32,905 nt of DNA from Chloroflexota bacterium (lineage in GTDB: Bacteria; Chloroflexota; Anaerolineae; UBA1429): contig DUUT01000070.1 in NCBI GenBank assembly GCA_012841405.1, forward strand, positions 1 to 32,905. The letters are read 5' to 3'. The position numbers and the translations under genes are program-made. Positions 14,884-23,660 of the stretch are shown piece by piece (position 1 is the stretch's first letter; every line of letters begins with the position of its first letter). The notes beneath the pieces are model-generated. The model was not told the DNA's origin. It was given only the letters and a program-made list of their open reading frames with translations, and did not search any database.

Positions 14884-16395
14884 CTAGGCCGAGGCCGCCA
14901 GGCAGCGGCTCACGGCATCGAGGAGGGTACGAATCTCGAACGGCTTGTGGAGCACCTCGTGCACGTTGTACTGCCCCAGGCGCTCCCCGTCGACATCCAG
15001 CTCCCAGCCGCTCATCAGCAGCACGCGCGTATCGGGGCACTGGCGCCGCAGGGTGTCCGCGAGCTCCCACCCCGACATGTCGGGCATGCCGAGCTCGGTG
15101 ATGACGAGGTCAAAGCCCTCGGCAGCGCACAGCGCCAGGGCCGTCTGGCCATCGAGCGCTACGGCGACGCGATAGCCCTCTCCCTCGAGGAGCCGGGTCA
15201 GCATCTGACAGATCTCGCCCTCGTCATCCACCACGAGAATGCGCTGCCCCCCACCGGCGACGGGCCGCTCAGGCAGCGCCGGATGCGGTGCTCCACCGGT
15301 GGGCAGCCGCACGGTAAAGGTCGCTCCCCGCCCGGGGATCGACTCGATCTCGATATCGCCTCCGTGGCGCGCCACGATGCCGTAGGCGGTGCTCAGCCCC
15401 AGGCCGGCGCTCTGAGGGCCTTTGGTGGTAAAGAGGGGATCAAAGGCCCGGCGCCGCACCTCCTCCGTCATCCCTTCGCCGGTATCGCTGACGCGCAGCA
15501 GGAGCCAATGCCCCTGCTGGCGCGTCGAGAGCGTGATGGTGCCCCCGGCGGGCATGGCGTCGCGCGCGTTATCGAGCATGTGCTGCAGCACCTGCCTCAA
15601 CGCGTCCGCCAGGCCCTTGGGCTGGGCGACGTCGGCCAGGTCCTCATGGATGCGGATCTCCGGGGCGGATGCCTGCGGCGGTACGCGCCACGCCGTCCGC
15701 GCGCGCTCCGCCTCTTCGCGCACTAGGGTGTTGATGTCGACGCACGGCAACCCACGGCGATCCTCCCAACAGGCCGTCGAGCTCTGCAGACGCTGCACGA
15801 GGTCGGCGCTCTGGCGCGCCGCCCGCGCGATGGCCTCCAGGTCCGCCTGCAGATCCTCATCGCGCGCCGTCCTGGCCGCCAATTGCGCCCTCCCGAGGAT
15901 CACCGTCAGGCGATTGTTAAAGTTGTGCGAGATACCACTGGCCAGCTCGTTCAACGCCCGCAGCCGTTCGACGCGCACGATCTGCTCGCGGCGCCGCTGC
16001 GCCTCGCGCAGATCCAGCGCCAGGAGGACGCCTCCCACCACCCGACCGCCCGCCGTGATGGGGCTCACCGTCCCCTCGAGGGCCAGGCGCCGCCCCTGCC
16101 GCGTGACGAGGTCGAGACGCAGCACCCCGGGGGTAGCGCCCCGTGGGGGCGCGACTCCGGAGCGGGTGCCAACGGCCAGCAGGGCGCTGGCGGCCTCGGG
16201 GAGGAGCTCTGACAGCGTGCGGGCACCGAGCTCATCCCGAGTCAAGCCCGCGGCCACCTCCAGCGCATCGTTCCAGGCGAGGAGGGCCCCCTGTACATCG
16301 TAGGCGAGGCACAGCCCGGGCAGGCTGGCCACGACCCGCTCATAGATGGCCGCGGTCCCGGCGCCGTTGACCGCCGGAGCGCTAGCGTCGCTCAT
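14884..16395 (-). CDS. PAS hybrid histidine kinase with degenerate C-terminal receiver
   Basis: A 503-residue soluble protein. A PAS domain spans about residues 16-130. HisKA follows with H157 in [16 protein letters not shown]. The HATPase has N275 in [16 protein letters not shown] (304-309) and GLGLSTAYG (331-339). The receiver, from about 385, has D390/D391 and K484 (HKPFE). At the phospho-acceptor position it reads [17 protein letters not shown]: Glu434 (codon GAG) replaces the Asp, so the receiver should not be phosphorylatable and may act as a fixed or mimic state. The ATG at 16395 overlaps the TGA of the DUF951 gene (ATGA), implying translational coupling; a longer frame to 16539 would overlap that gene. 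It lies between DUF951 and mnmE, with no response regulator nearby. Confidence 0.92.
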   Translation of the reverse strand: MSDASAPAVNGAGTAAIYERVVASLPGLCLAYDVQGALLAWNDALEVAAGLTRDELGARTLSELLPEAASALLAVGTRSGVAPPRGATPGVLRLDLVTRQGRRLALEGTVSPITAGGRVVGGVLLALDLREAQRRREQIVRVERLRALNELASGISHNFNNRLTVILGRAQLAARTARDEDLQADLEAIARAARQSADLVQRLQSSTACWEDRRGLPCVDINTLVREEAERARTAWRVPPQASAPEIRIHEDLADVAQPKGLADALRQVLQHMLDNARDAMPAGGTITLSTRQQGHWLLLRVSDTGEGMTEEVRRRAFDPLFTTKGPQSAGLGLSTAYGIVARHGGDIEIESIPGRGATFTVRLPTGGAPHPALPERPVAGGGQRILVVDDEGEICQMLTRLLEGEGYRVAVALDGQTALALCAAEGFDLVITELGMPDMSGWELADTLRRQCPDTRVLLMSGWELDVDGERLGQYNVHEVLHKPFEIRTLLDAVSRCLAASA

Positions 16396-16604
16396 GGCGC
16401 TGCAGGCTCCCCGGGCGCGCCAGCCCGCGAGAGAAAGGTCTTGACGCTCTTGTTGAACTCGCGTCGCGTCAGCATCACGCGCCGGCCGCACTTGGCGCAC
16501 CGCAGGCCGATGTCGGCGCCGATACGCAGCACCCGCCACTCGTTGCCGCCACAGGGGTGCCCCTTGCGGAGGGTCACCACGTCACCTACCTGTACTTCAA
16601 CCAT
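16392..16604 (-). CDS. DUF951 family protein
   Basis: A 70-residue protein. [20 protein letters not shown] and [20 protein letters not shown] carry the family's K-x-H-P-C-G and C-x-x-C patterns, suggesting a small zinc-bound beta-barrel. The family is common in Firmicutes and Chloroflexi and its function is not established; the fold suggests nucleic-acid or ribosome association. The ATG at 16604 follows the rsmD stop by 15 bases, and its own stop overlaps the hybrid kinase start by four bases, so it is firmly inside the unit. Confidence 0.9.
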   Translation of the reverse strand: MVEVQVGDVVTLRKGHPCGGNEWRVLRIGADIGLRCAKCGRRVMLTRREFNKSVKTFLSRAGAPGEPAAP

Positions 16605-16619
16605 CGCCTTCGGCCCTCG

Positions 16620-17237
16620 CTACTCGGCCTCTTCCCCGTCGGCGGGGGTGGCCTGCGCCGCCGTGTCACTGTCGCGCGCCGCCGCATCCGCGACGGGCTC
16701 GTAGAACAGCAGGAGGGTGCTCCCGTAGCGCCGCTCCTTGGTGAGCCGCAGCCGCCGCAGCGGCACCGCGTGGTACTCTTTGGGATGGATCTGCACGATC
16801 ACCATCCCGTCCGCAGCGACGAGGTCCGCGCCGTCGAGCGCCAGCAACGCCCGCGCCCAGATGTCACGGTACTGAGGCGGCGCCACATAGACATAGTGAA
16901 ACGGCTCACCGCCCGCCTCGCGCTCCAGGAAGCGAAAGGCATCGCCGTGCACCACCTCCGCGCGCTCCGCCAGCCCGGTGGTTCGCAGGTTCCGCCGCAC
17001 CGTATCGATCGCCTTGCGGGCACTGTCCACGAACACGGCCCGCTCGGCGCCGCGGCTCAGCGCCTCGATGCCCACGCTCCCCGTGCCCGCAAACAGGTCC
17101 AGAAAGCGGGCATCCTCGACACCACCGCTCAGGATGTCAAAGAGCGACTCCTTGACGCGGTCCGTGATTGGCCGAGTGCCCTCCCCCGGCACGGGCTGCA
17201 AGCGCCGCCCTCTGGCGACCCCGGCGATGACGCGCAA
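16620..17237 (-). CDS. rsmD: 16S rRNA (guanine(966)-N(2))-methyltransferase RsmD-like
   Basis: A 205-residue SAM-dependent methyltransferase. [33 protein letters not shown] and [20 protein letters not shown] (motif I, about 44-63) are typical RsmD signatures. The usual catalytic DPPY (N/D-P-P-Y) reads APPQ in [18 protein letters not shown] (about 115-132), an Asp-to-Ala change at the motif IV position. This may be a lineage variant, and methylation of 16S G966 should be regarded as likely but not certain. The start is TTG at 17237 with AGGAG eight bases upstream. A consensus-like promoter lies at 17269-17297. It heads the unit rsmD, DUF951, kinase, mnmE, glycosyltransferase. Confidence 0.9.
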   Translation of the reverse strand: MRVIAGVARGRRLQPVPGEGTRPITDRVKESLFDILSGGVEDARFLDLFAGTGSVGIEALSRGAERAVFVDSARKAIDTVRRNLRTTGLAERAEVVHGDAFRFLEREAGGEPFHYVYVAPPQYRDIWARALLALDGADLVAADGMVIVQIHPKEYHAVPLRRLRLTKERRYGSTLLLFYEPVADAAARDSDTAAQATPADGEEAE

Positions 17238-17240
17238 GCG

Positions 17241-17275
17241 CTACACTCCTTCCTGTGAGAACGGGAGGAGTGTAG
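17241..17275. promoter_or_regulatory. 13-bp inverted repeat spanning the rsmD -10 box and ribosome binding site
   Basis: Arms 17241-17253 and 17263-17275 pair at 12 of 13 positions plus a G-T pair, separated by nine bases. One arm contains the -10 TACACT and the other the Shine-Dalgarno AAGGAG of rsmD. Because transcription should start near 17262, only part of the left arm would be in RNA, so a DNA operator is more likely than an RBS-blocking hairpin. Confidence 0.6.
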
Positions 17276-17297
17276 CATGGGGGCCCGTGTTGGTCAA
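17269..17297 (-). promoter_or_regulatory. Promoter of the rsmD unit
   Basis: On the minus strand TTGACC (17297-17292) is followed after 17 bases by TACACT (17274-17269). The predicted start near 17262 leaves about 25 nt of leader before the TTG at 17237. Confidence 0.75.
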
Positions 17298-17355
17298 TCA
17301 GCGATCGGGGGCGGTACGGGCTGCGGGTTGCACCACGCCACAGGCAGCCCCTCGC

Positions 17356-17384
17356 TTGACCCCCTGCCCGACCCACAGTATCAT
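17356..17384 (+). promoter_or_regulatory. Promoter of the deacetylase/RqcH unit
   Basis: TTGACC (17356-17361) is followed after 17 bases by TATCAT (17379-17384). Transcription would start near 17391, about 22 nt before the ATG at 17413. It diverges from the rsmD promoter, with about 60 bp between the two -35 boxes. Confidence 0.7.
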
Positions 17385-17412
17385 CGGCGCGTATCCTTAG
17401 AGAGGTCGAACG

Positions 17413-18453
17413 ATGCTGGCATCGTGGAGCAGTACTCTCCGGCAGCGCGCGTTGCTGGGCGCGTTGGCCGGTCTTTTTATCATCGCTGGTGCCCTGGCAG
17501 CACGGGCGTTACGGACGCGGAAGGAGGGGGCAGCGCCCCTCGCCACCGAGGTAGCCCCCGTCGCTGCCCCTCCGGCGGTAACGGACACGCCGCCCGCAAC
17601 GTCACCAACCCAACCGAGTACCTCCCCCACGGCCACAGAGGCCCCGTCGCCGACGCCGCCCGCGACGCCCACTGCGTTGCCCCCAACGGAGCCGGCGCCC
17701 ACTGAGGCCCCCACGGCGACGCCGTTCCCCCTCCCAACGCCCGATGGCGCGTCGCGCCGCCTGCGCGTGCCCATCCTCATGTACCACTATCTCTCCGCCC
17801 CCCCGCCCGGTGCCGACTCCATCCGGCGGGAGCTGTCGGTAGCGCCGGAGCAGTTTGCGGAGCACCTGCACTACCTCCGCGAGGCGGGATACGAGACGAT
17901 CACCCTCCACGACCTCTCCCTCGCCCTGCAGATCGGCCACCCCCTCCCCGAGCGCCCCATCATCATCACCTTTGATGACGGCTACCGGGACAACTATGAG
18001 CACGCATTTCCGCTGCTCAAGGCCTATGGCTTTACGGCGACGTTCTTCCTCATCACGGGCCACCTCGATGAGGGCCACGAAGCCTATATGACCTGGGATC
18101 AGGTGATCGAGATGCACGCCGCGGGGATGGACATGGAGGCGCACGGGCACACGCACGTGGTCCTCAGCGGGCGCGATGTGGACTATCTCGTGTGGCAGAT
18201 GCTGGGGGCCAAAGAGGCCATCGAGGCCCGGACGGGCGAACCGGTGCGCTTTTTCTGCTACCCCTCGGGCAAATATGACGACCTCGCCATCCGTGTGCTA
18301 CACTCTGCTCACTATTGGGGCGCAGTGACGGTGCACTTGGGCGTGGAGCACAGCTCGGATGCCATGTTCACGCTGGCGCGGCTCCGCGTTCCCGGGGGCT
18401 GCTCCGCCGCTCGTCTGGCGGCCATGCTCGACGCCCACATGAACGCCCCATAG
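17413..18453 (+). CDS. Membrane-anchored polysaccharide deacetylase (NodB domain)
   Basis: A 346-residue protein. One hydrophobic helix (about residues 13-30) anchors or exports it. A Thr/Pro/Ala-rich spacer (about 40-112) then places a NodB domain outside the membrane. The domain begins LRVPILMYHYLS and has motif 1 TFDDGYRDN with D188/D189, and motif 2 as H244 and H248 in EAHGHTHVVLSG, which are the expected metal ligands. FCYPSGKYDD follows as the next family motif. It likely removes N-acetyl groups from peptidoglycan or another glycan. The ATG at 17413 is preceded by GAGAGG. The RqcH gene follows after 69 bases and probably shares the transcript. Confidence 0.92.
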   Translation: MLASWSSTLRQRALLGALAGLFIIAGALAARALRTRKEGAAPLATEVAPVAAPPAVTDTPPATSPTQPSTSPTATEAPSPTPPATPTALPPTEPAPTEAPTATPFPLPTPDGASRRLRVPILMYHYLSAPPPGADSIRRELSVAPEQFAEHLHYLREAGYETITLHDLSLALQIGHPLPERPIIITFDDGYRDNYEHAFPLLKAYGFTATFFLITGHLDEGHEAYMTWDQVIEMHAAGMDMEAHGHTHVVLSGRDVDYLVWQMLGAKEAIEARTGEPVRFFCYPSGKYDDLAIRVLHSAHYWGAVTVHLGVEHSSDAMFTLARLRVPGGCSAARLAAMLDAHMNAP

Positions 18454-18522
18454 GCGCGCGCCCTGCTTGTGCGCACCACTTTGTCGGAGCGACGTGAGTC
18501 GCCCTGCCCTGGGAGATAGGCT

Positions 18523-20277
18523 GTGTACCTCGATGCCCTGACCATCGCCGCCCTGCGCGACGAGCTCGCGGAACGCCTGCTGGGCCCCGACGCCTCCCGT
18601 GGTGGACGCGTGCAGCGTATCGTCCAGCCCTCCGCGCTCTCCGTCGGCCTCGAGATCTATGCGGGACAGCGCTACCAGCTGCTGGCCTCGGCAGAGGCCC
18701 GCTCGCCCCGCCTCCTGCTCGTCTCTGAGAGGCTGCGCCGGGGCGTGGAAAAGCCTTCGCCGATGCAGCTGCTACTGGCCAAGTACGTGCGGGGCGCCCG
18801 GCTCGAGGGCGTGCACCAGCCAGAGCTGGAGCGCGTGCTGCGCCTGACCTTTACCGGCGAGCACGGCACGGTGCACCTGATCTGCGAGCTGATGGGCCGC
18901 TACAGCAACATCATCCTGGTGAGCAGCGATGGGTTCGTCATGGATGCCGTCAAGCGGGTGCCGGCATCACTAAACCGCTACCGCGTCACCCTGCCCAACC
19001 ACCCCTACGTGCCGCCCCCACCCCAGGAGAAGGTGCATCCCCGGCTCCTCACGTCGCAAGATCTGCTGGCCATGCCCGCTGAGGCCCCCGTGTGGCGGCG
19101 CCTGGTGCACGGCGTGCTGGGCATCAGCCCCCTGCTGGCGCGCGAGATCGTGCATCGCGCCACGGGCAACGCCGAGCGTGAGGGAGCGCTGGACCCCTCA
19201 ACGGCCGGCGCTGTGGTACAGGCCACCGTCGACCTGCTGCGCCTCACCGAAACCCATGCCTGGACCCCTTGCGTGGGTCTGACGCACGAGGGCGGCGTGG
19301 CCGTGCCGGTGGCCTACGCCGCCTATGACCTGACCCATTGGCCCGCACGCGAGCCCGCTGACGGGATGAGCGCCGCCCTGGCGCGCGTCCTCGACGCCGC
19401 GCGGCCCTTCGATGCCTACCAGCAGGTACGCGAGCGGCTCTATGCCCTCATCGACGATCAGACGCGGCAAGCGGAGGCACGCTTGGCGTCGCTGCGCCGC
19501 TCGTTGGTCCCCGAGAAAGAGATCGAGGCGGTGCAGGCCAAGGGCCAGGCCATCCTGGGGATGGCCTGGTCGATCCAGCCCGGGCAGGAGGCCCTCGAGA
19601 TCGATCCCACAGAGTGGGGCTTGCCAGCGCCGGCCGATGGGGGGCCGCTGCACATCCCCCTCGATCCGAACCGCTCGCCGTCCGAGAACGCGCAAGAGCT
19701 CTTCCGCACCTACCGCAAGCTGCGCGCCGCCGCCGAAGGGGTGCCCGAGCGCATCGCGCGTGCCGAGGCCGACCTCGCCTTTCTCCAGCAGGTGCGCAGC
19801 GAGGTGGCCCTCGCCGAGGATCGGCCGCAACTCGACGCCATCGAGGGGACGCTGGAGGAGGCCGGCCTGGCACCGCGGCGCACCAAGCCACGCCGGGCCG
19901 CGACCCCTGGTGCGCCACTCAGCGTCCACGCCGCCGACGGGACGCTTATCCTCGTGGGGCGCAACAGCCGTCAGAACGACGAGGTCACCTTTCGTCGCGG
20001 CAGCCCCGATGACCTGTGGCTCCACGCCCACGGGGTGCCCGGATCCCACGTCATCATCAAGACCGGGGGGGGCGCCGTCGCGGAGGAGACGCTCCTCCAG
20101 GCGGCACAGTTGGCGGCCTACTACTCCGCCGCGCGTCATGAGGCCCAGGTCCTGGTGGACGTCACCGAGCGGCGCCACGTACGCCACATCAAGGGGGGGC
20201 GGCCGGGGATGGTCACCTACTCCCACGAGCGCACCGTCACGGTGAACCCGACAGTGAAAGGCGATTGGGAGGAATGA
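18523..20277 (+). CDS. rqcH: Rqc2/RqcH-type NFACT protein (fibronectin-binding-like)
   Basis: A 584-residue protein with the full NFACT layout. The N-terminal domain opens YLDALTIAALRDELAERLLG, with ICELMGRYSNIILVSSDG (about 119-136) and VKRVPASLNRYRVTLPNHPY. A helix-hairpin-helix and a long coiled-coil middle (about 300-430) follow. The C-terminal NFACT-R (DUF814) domain (about 465-575) includes RNSRQNDEVTFRRGSPDDLW, HAHGVPGSHVII and VRHIKGGRPGMVTY. RqcH binds stalled 50S-peptidyl-tRNA and adds C-terminal alanine tails that mark failed proteins for degradation. Older annotation calls the family fibronectin-binding. The start is GTG at 18523 with GGGAG seven bases before. It overlaps the next gene by four bases. 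Confidence 0.93.
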   Translation: MYLDALTIAALRDELAERLLGPDASRGGRVQRIVQPSALSVGLEIYAGQRYQLLASAEARSPRLLLVSERLRRGVEKPSPMQLLLAKYVRGARLEGVHQPELERVLRLTFTGEHGTVHLICELMGRYSNIILVSSDGFVMDAVKRVPASLNRYRVTLPNHPYVPPPPQEKVHPRLLTSQDLLAMPAEAPVWRRLVHGVLGISPLLAREIVHRATGNAEREGALDPSTAGAVVQATVDLLRLTETHAWTPCVGLTHEGGVAVPVAYAAYDLTHWPAREPADGMSAALARVLDAARPFDAYQQVRERLYALIDDQTRQAEARLASLRRSLVPEKEIEAVQAKGQAILGMAWSIQPGQEALEIDPTEWGLPAPADGGPLHIPLDPNRSPSENAQELFRTYRKLRAAAEGVPERIARAEADLAFLQQVRSEVALAEDRPQLDAIEGTLEEAGLAPRRTKPRRAATPGAPLSVHAADGTLILVGRNSRQNDEVTFRRGSPDDLWLHAHGVPGSHVIIKTGGGAVAEETLLQAAQLAAYYSAARHEAQVLVDVTERRHVRHIKGGRPGMVTYSHERTVTVNPTVKGDWEE

Positions 20278-20660
20278 GACGGGGTACGCGCCTGCCCGCC
20301 GACGCCTTTGAGGCGCTGGTGGCGCGGGCGCTGGACGAGTTGCCGCCATGGGTCCAGGAGCACATGGACAACGTGGCGGTGATGGTCGTCGCCTGGCCAT
20401 CCCGCGAGCAGATGCGCTCGGCCGACGTGCGGCACGGTCGGCTGCTCCTGGGGCTCTACGAGGGCGTTCCCATGACACGACGCGGTCGGGGGTACAACCT
20501 GGTATCCCCCGACCGCATCACGCTCTTTCAGGGGCCGCTAGAGCTCGTCGCCCGCGGCCCCGCGGAGTTGGTCCGCCTCGTGCAGGACACGGTCATCCAC
20601 GAGATCGCCCACCACTTTGGCTTCTCGGATGACGACATCGCCGCCCTCCAGCGGCGCTAG
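20274..20660 (+). CDS. Zincin-like metallopeptidase family protein (DUF1025-like)
   Basis: A 128-residue protein of the small Zincin_1 family. DELPPWVQEHMDNVAVMVVA and LLGLYEGVPMTRRG are characteristic. The zinc site is HEIAHHFGFSD, fitting HExxHxxGxxD with H109, E110, H113 and D119. Activity and substrates of the family are largely unknown. The ATG at 20274 overlaps the RqcH stop codon (ATGA), so it is translationally coupled to RqcH; a role in protein quality control next to RqcH is suggestive but unproven. A TTG at 20265 is an alternative start with worse placing. Confidence 0.9.
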   Translation: MRRGTRLPADAFEALVARALDELPPWVQEHMDNVAVMVVAWPSREQMRSADVRHGRLLLGLYEGVPMTRRGRGYNLVSPDRITLFQGPLELVARGPAELVRLVQDTVIHEIAHHFGFSDDDIAALQRR

Positions 20661-20729
20661 CGCCGCTCCGCCCAGTGGGTCCCTGCGGCTGCCGGCAGTC
20701 CGCGGCAAACGATCCCTCGCCGCTGGTGG

Positions 20730-23654
20730 TCACGACTTGGATCCGATGTGCACCGTGACCGGCTCACTGGTCGTGGTGTTGCCCGCCGAGTCGTAGGCCA
20801 CCACATGGATGCGATGCGTGCCCCACGGCTCCACCGGGAAGGCCCCCTCGCCCTCGGCGCGCCGGAGCATCCAGCGCACGGTATAGGGCGACACCGTGCT
20901 GTAGCCAAAGAGCTGGTCGTCGATGTAGAACTCGACCTTGTCCATGGCCACGTTATCGCGGGCATCCACCTGGATGCTGATCCACTCGTCGGTGCCCGGG
21001 TAAAAGAACTTGTCCGGGGTGGGCGCCTGGATCTGTACGCTGGGAGGGGTATTATCCACGAGTACCTGCACCGTCGCCTGGTGCTCGCCGCCATCACCGA
21101 CGGCAATCAGGCGCAAGGTGTAGAGCCCCTCGAGCCCATGCGTGTCCCAGTGCTCCAGGACGCCGTTATCGATGCTTTCGCCATGCTCGCCGCCAATGGG
21201 GATCCACTGGCCTGGGGCGCTCCCCTGCCCGTACTCGAGCCGATATCGCTGGAAGCCATCCGGGCGGGCATTGCCGGTCACGGCGACAACCCCCTTGATG
21301 GTGGCAAAATGCCCCGGCTGCAGGATGGCGACGGCCGCGCCTGACAGGTCGGGCCCGTGGATGGGGCAGTACTCCTTGGGCGGCTGCGGGATCCCCTGCT
21401 CGCGCACCCAATCATCGGCCTCGGGTGGATAGATCGAGAACACCTGCTGCTCCACCGCTTCCGCCGGGCAGTAGGTGGTCGCCAGCTTTTGCGATTCGCG
21501 GCAGATGCCAATGGGGCGATGCACATCATCGTGCTCCACCGGCACCGTGCCCTCCATGAACAACTCCTGCATGCGCCCCGGCGAGTACTCGGTGGGCAGC
21601 TTGCCCGACACGCTGTCCACGATGGCCGTCACGATCCCCTCCGGGCGCTCAAAGCTCTCCACCGGGAGGCCATCGTGCAGCCACTCCATCACGTCGTGCC
21701 AGATGGGCCCGGCGACGCGGACGCCGCTTGCGTTCTTCATCTTGGTGCGATCGGTGTTGCCCACCCACACCGCCGTGACGTACTGCGGCGTAAACCCCAC
21801 CGTCCAACCATCGTAGTAGTCGTTGGTGGTGCCCGTCTTGACCGCCGCCGGGCGATCCTTCAGCACGAGCACGCTGTTGGCACCGAACGCCGGGGTGCGC
21901 GCCTGATTGTCCGACAGCACGTCGGCTACCAGGAAGGCCACCTCGGCCCGCAGCACCTCCTGCCGCTGGGGCTGCTCGTAAGCATAGAGCACGTTGCCGC
22001 GCGCATCCTTCACCTCCAGGATGGCCACGGGGTCCAGCCGCCGGCGCCCCTCGCGTGCCGGGCTCGAGGTCGCCTCGCCCACCAGGCTGCCGCCGTTGCC
22101 GAACACGCTAAAGGCGTAGGCCATCTCCAGCGGGCTCACTTCTTCCGAGCCGAGTGCCACCGCCAGGCCATAGTGGGGTTCGTTCAGTGAGGTTACGCCC
22201 ATGGCGCGGGCCGTCTCGACGACGCGGTCGATGCCCACCCAATGGGCCGCCGCCACCGCGGGTATGTTGTAGGAGCAGGCCAGCCCCCGCCGCAGCGTCA
22301 TCGGCCCATGGAACCGCCGATCATAGTTCTCGGGGACATAGGGCGCGGGGTTGCCGCCATCGGGAAAACTGGTGCGCACATCCATCACCATGGTGGCCGG
22401 CGTATAGCCCTGCGCAAAGGCCGTAGCGTATACGAACGGCTTAAAGCTGGAGCCCGGCTGCCGTGGAGAGATGGCCATGTTGACTTGGCCGTCAATCGCC
22501 TGGTCGTAGTAGTCCAGACTACCGACCATGGCAATGATCTCTGCCGTCTTGGTGCTCAGCACCACCACCGCGGCATTGTGGGCGTTGTGCGGCTCACGGA
22601 ACGTGTCGATGTGCTCGCGCGCGATCCGCTCCGCCTCCGCCTGCGCCTCCAGGTCGATGGACGTGATGACCTGCAGGCCGCCGCCGTACACCGCCTCGGT
22701 ACCAAAGCGCCGCTCGAGCTCATCGCGCACGTACATCACAAAGTGCGGTGCCTTGATATCAAAGCGCGGCGGCGCCAGGACGAGGGTCTCCTGCTTGGCC
22801 GCCATCGCCTCCTCGGCGGTGATATAGCCCTGCAGGAACATCGCATCCAGCACGATCTCCTGGCGCTTCTTCGCCTCCTCCGGCCGATCGATGGGGTTCA
22901 GGGCGGGGGACTGGCCCAACGGCACCAGCATGGCGCACTCAGCCAGGGAGAGCTCTTCCACGTGCTTGCCAAAGTACGTCTGGGCGGCCGCCTCCACGCC
23001 AAAGGCCATCCGGCCGTAGGAGATGTTGTTGAGGTACCACTCCAGGATCTGGTCGCGCCCCTCGATGCCGGGGTACCGACGCGTCAGCTCGAACGCCAAG
23101 ATCATCTCCTTGATCTTGCGCTCATAGCTGCGCTCCATGCGCTCTTCGGGCGTCATGATGACGTTGCGGATGAGCTGCTGGGCGATAGAGCTGCCGCCGC
23201 CCAGGTTCTCCCCCGTCAACTCGCCCCACACGGCGCGCCCGACCCCCTCCACGTTGATGCCCAGAGGGTTCGTATAAAAGGTCTTGTCCTCCATGGCCAC
23301 GGTGCCGTTCCGCAGGTGCGCGGGGATGCGCTCCAGGGGCACTTCGGTCCGCCGGCCATAGTCGGGGGGGATGAACTCGTACAGCAGGATCTTGCCGGTG
23401 CGGTCATAGATGCGCGTCGTCTCGAACGTCTCGGTGCTGCGACGCCCGATCTCTTCCGCCGAAGGAAGGTCCTGCACGTAAAAGGCATAAACGCCGAGGA
23501 CCGCAGCGGCGCCAGAAAACACAACGAGGGCAAAAGAAAGCAATGTAATCGCCATTGCCGCAACAGCAAAGCGGAGGGCCCAGAGCCCTCCCCTTTGCTG
23601 TTTGGACCGCGCGATGACGAGTCGTCGACGACGACGTATCAGAGCGACGTCCAT
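20730..23654 (-). CDS. Class A penicillin-binding protein (PBP1A-type) with C-terminal Ig-like domains
   Basis: A 974-residue bifunctional cell-wall synthase. A basic cytoplasmic N-terminus and one membrane helix (about 25-58) are followed by the GT51 glycosyltransferase, with catalytic E122 in AMEDKTFYTNPLG and GGGSSIAQQLIRN. The transpeptidase has SxxK as S402-x-x-K405 (PGSSFKPF), SYN in ACSYNIPA and KTGTT from K606. After about residue 750 come beta-rich segments typical of Ig-like modules (NARPDGFQRYRLEYGQG, DNTPPSVQIQAPTPD, YDSAGNTTTSEPVTVHIG). It polymerises and crosslinks peptidoglycan. The ATG at 23654 lies six bases after the rpoC stop, with GAGGA inside the end of rpoC as ribosome binding site, so the gene is co-transcribed with and probably coupled to rpoC. 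It converges with the metallopeptidase gene; the 69-bp gap shows no clear terminator. Confidence 0.95.
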   Translation of the reverse strand: MDVALIRRRRRLVIARSKQQRGGLWALRFAVAAMAITLLSFALVVFSGAAAVLGVYAFYVQDLPSAEEIGRRSTETFETTRIYDRTGKILLYEFIPPDYGRRTEVPLERIPAHLRNGTVAMEDKTFYTNPLGINVEGVGRAVWGELTGENLGGGSSIAQQLIRNVIMTPEERMERSYERKIKEMILAFELTRRYPGIEGRDQILEWYLNNISYGRMAFGVEAAAQTYFGKHVEELSLAECAMLVPLGQSPALNPIDRPEEAKKRQEIVLDAMFLQGYITAEEAMAAKQETLVLAPPRFDIKAPHFVMYVRDELERRFGTEAVYGGGLQVITSIDLEAQAEAERIAREHIDTFREPHNAHNAAVVVLSTKTAEIIAMVGSLDYYDQAIDGQVNMAISPRQPGSSFKPFVYATAFAQGYTPATMVMDVRTSFPDGGNPAPYVPENYDRRFHGPMTLRRGLACSYNIPAVAAAHWVGIDRVVETARAMGVTSLNEPHYGLAVALGSEEVSPLEMAYAFSVFGNGGSLVGEATSSPAREGRRRLDPVAILEVKDARGNVLYAYEQPQRQEVLRAEVAFLVADVLSDNQARTPAFGANSVLVLKDRPAAVKTGTTNDYYDGWTVGFTPQYVTAVWVGNTDRTKMKNASGVRVAGPIWHDVMEWLHDGLPVESFERPEGIVTAIVDSVSGKLPTEYSPGRMQELFMEGTVPVEHDDVHRPIGICRESQKLATTYCPAEAVEQQVFSIYPPEADDWVREQGIPQPPKEYCPIHGPDLSGAAVAILQPGHFATIKGVVAVTGNARPDGFQRYRLEYGQGSAPGQWIPIGGEHGESIDNGVLEHWDTHGLEGLYTLRLIAVGDGGEHQATVQVLVDNTPPSVQIQAPTPDKFFYPGTDEWISIQVDARDNVAMDKVEFYIDDQLFGYSTVSPYTVRWMLRRAEGEGAFPVEPWGTHRIHVVAYDSAGNTTTSEPVTVHIGSKS

Positions 23655-23660
23655 GAGTGG

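Noticed and set aside
17241..17275. RNA hairpin that hides the rsmD ribosome binding site (thermosensor-like)
   Set aside because: The left arm contains the -10 box, so the predicted transcript starts after most of it; a DNA operator fits better, unless transcription begins further upstream.
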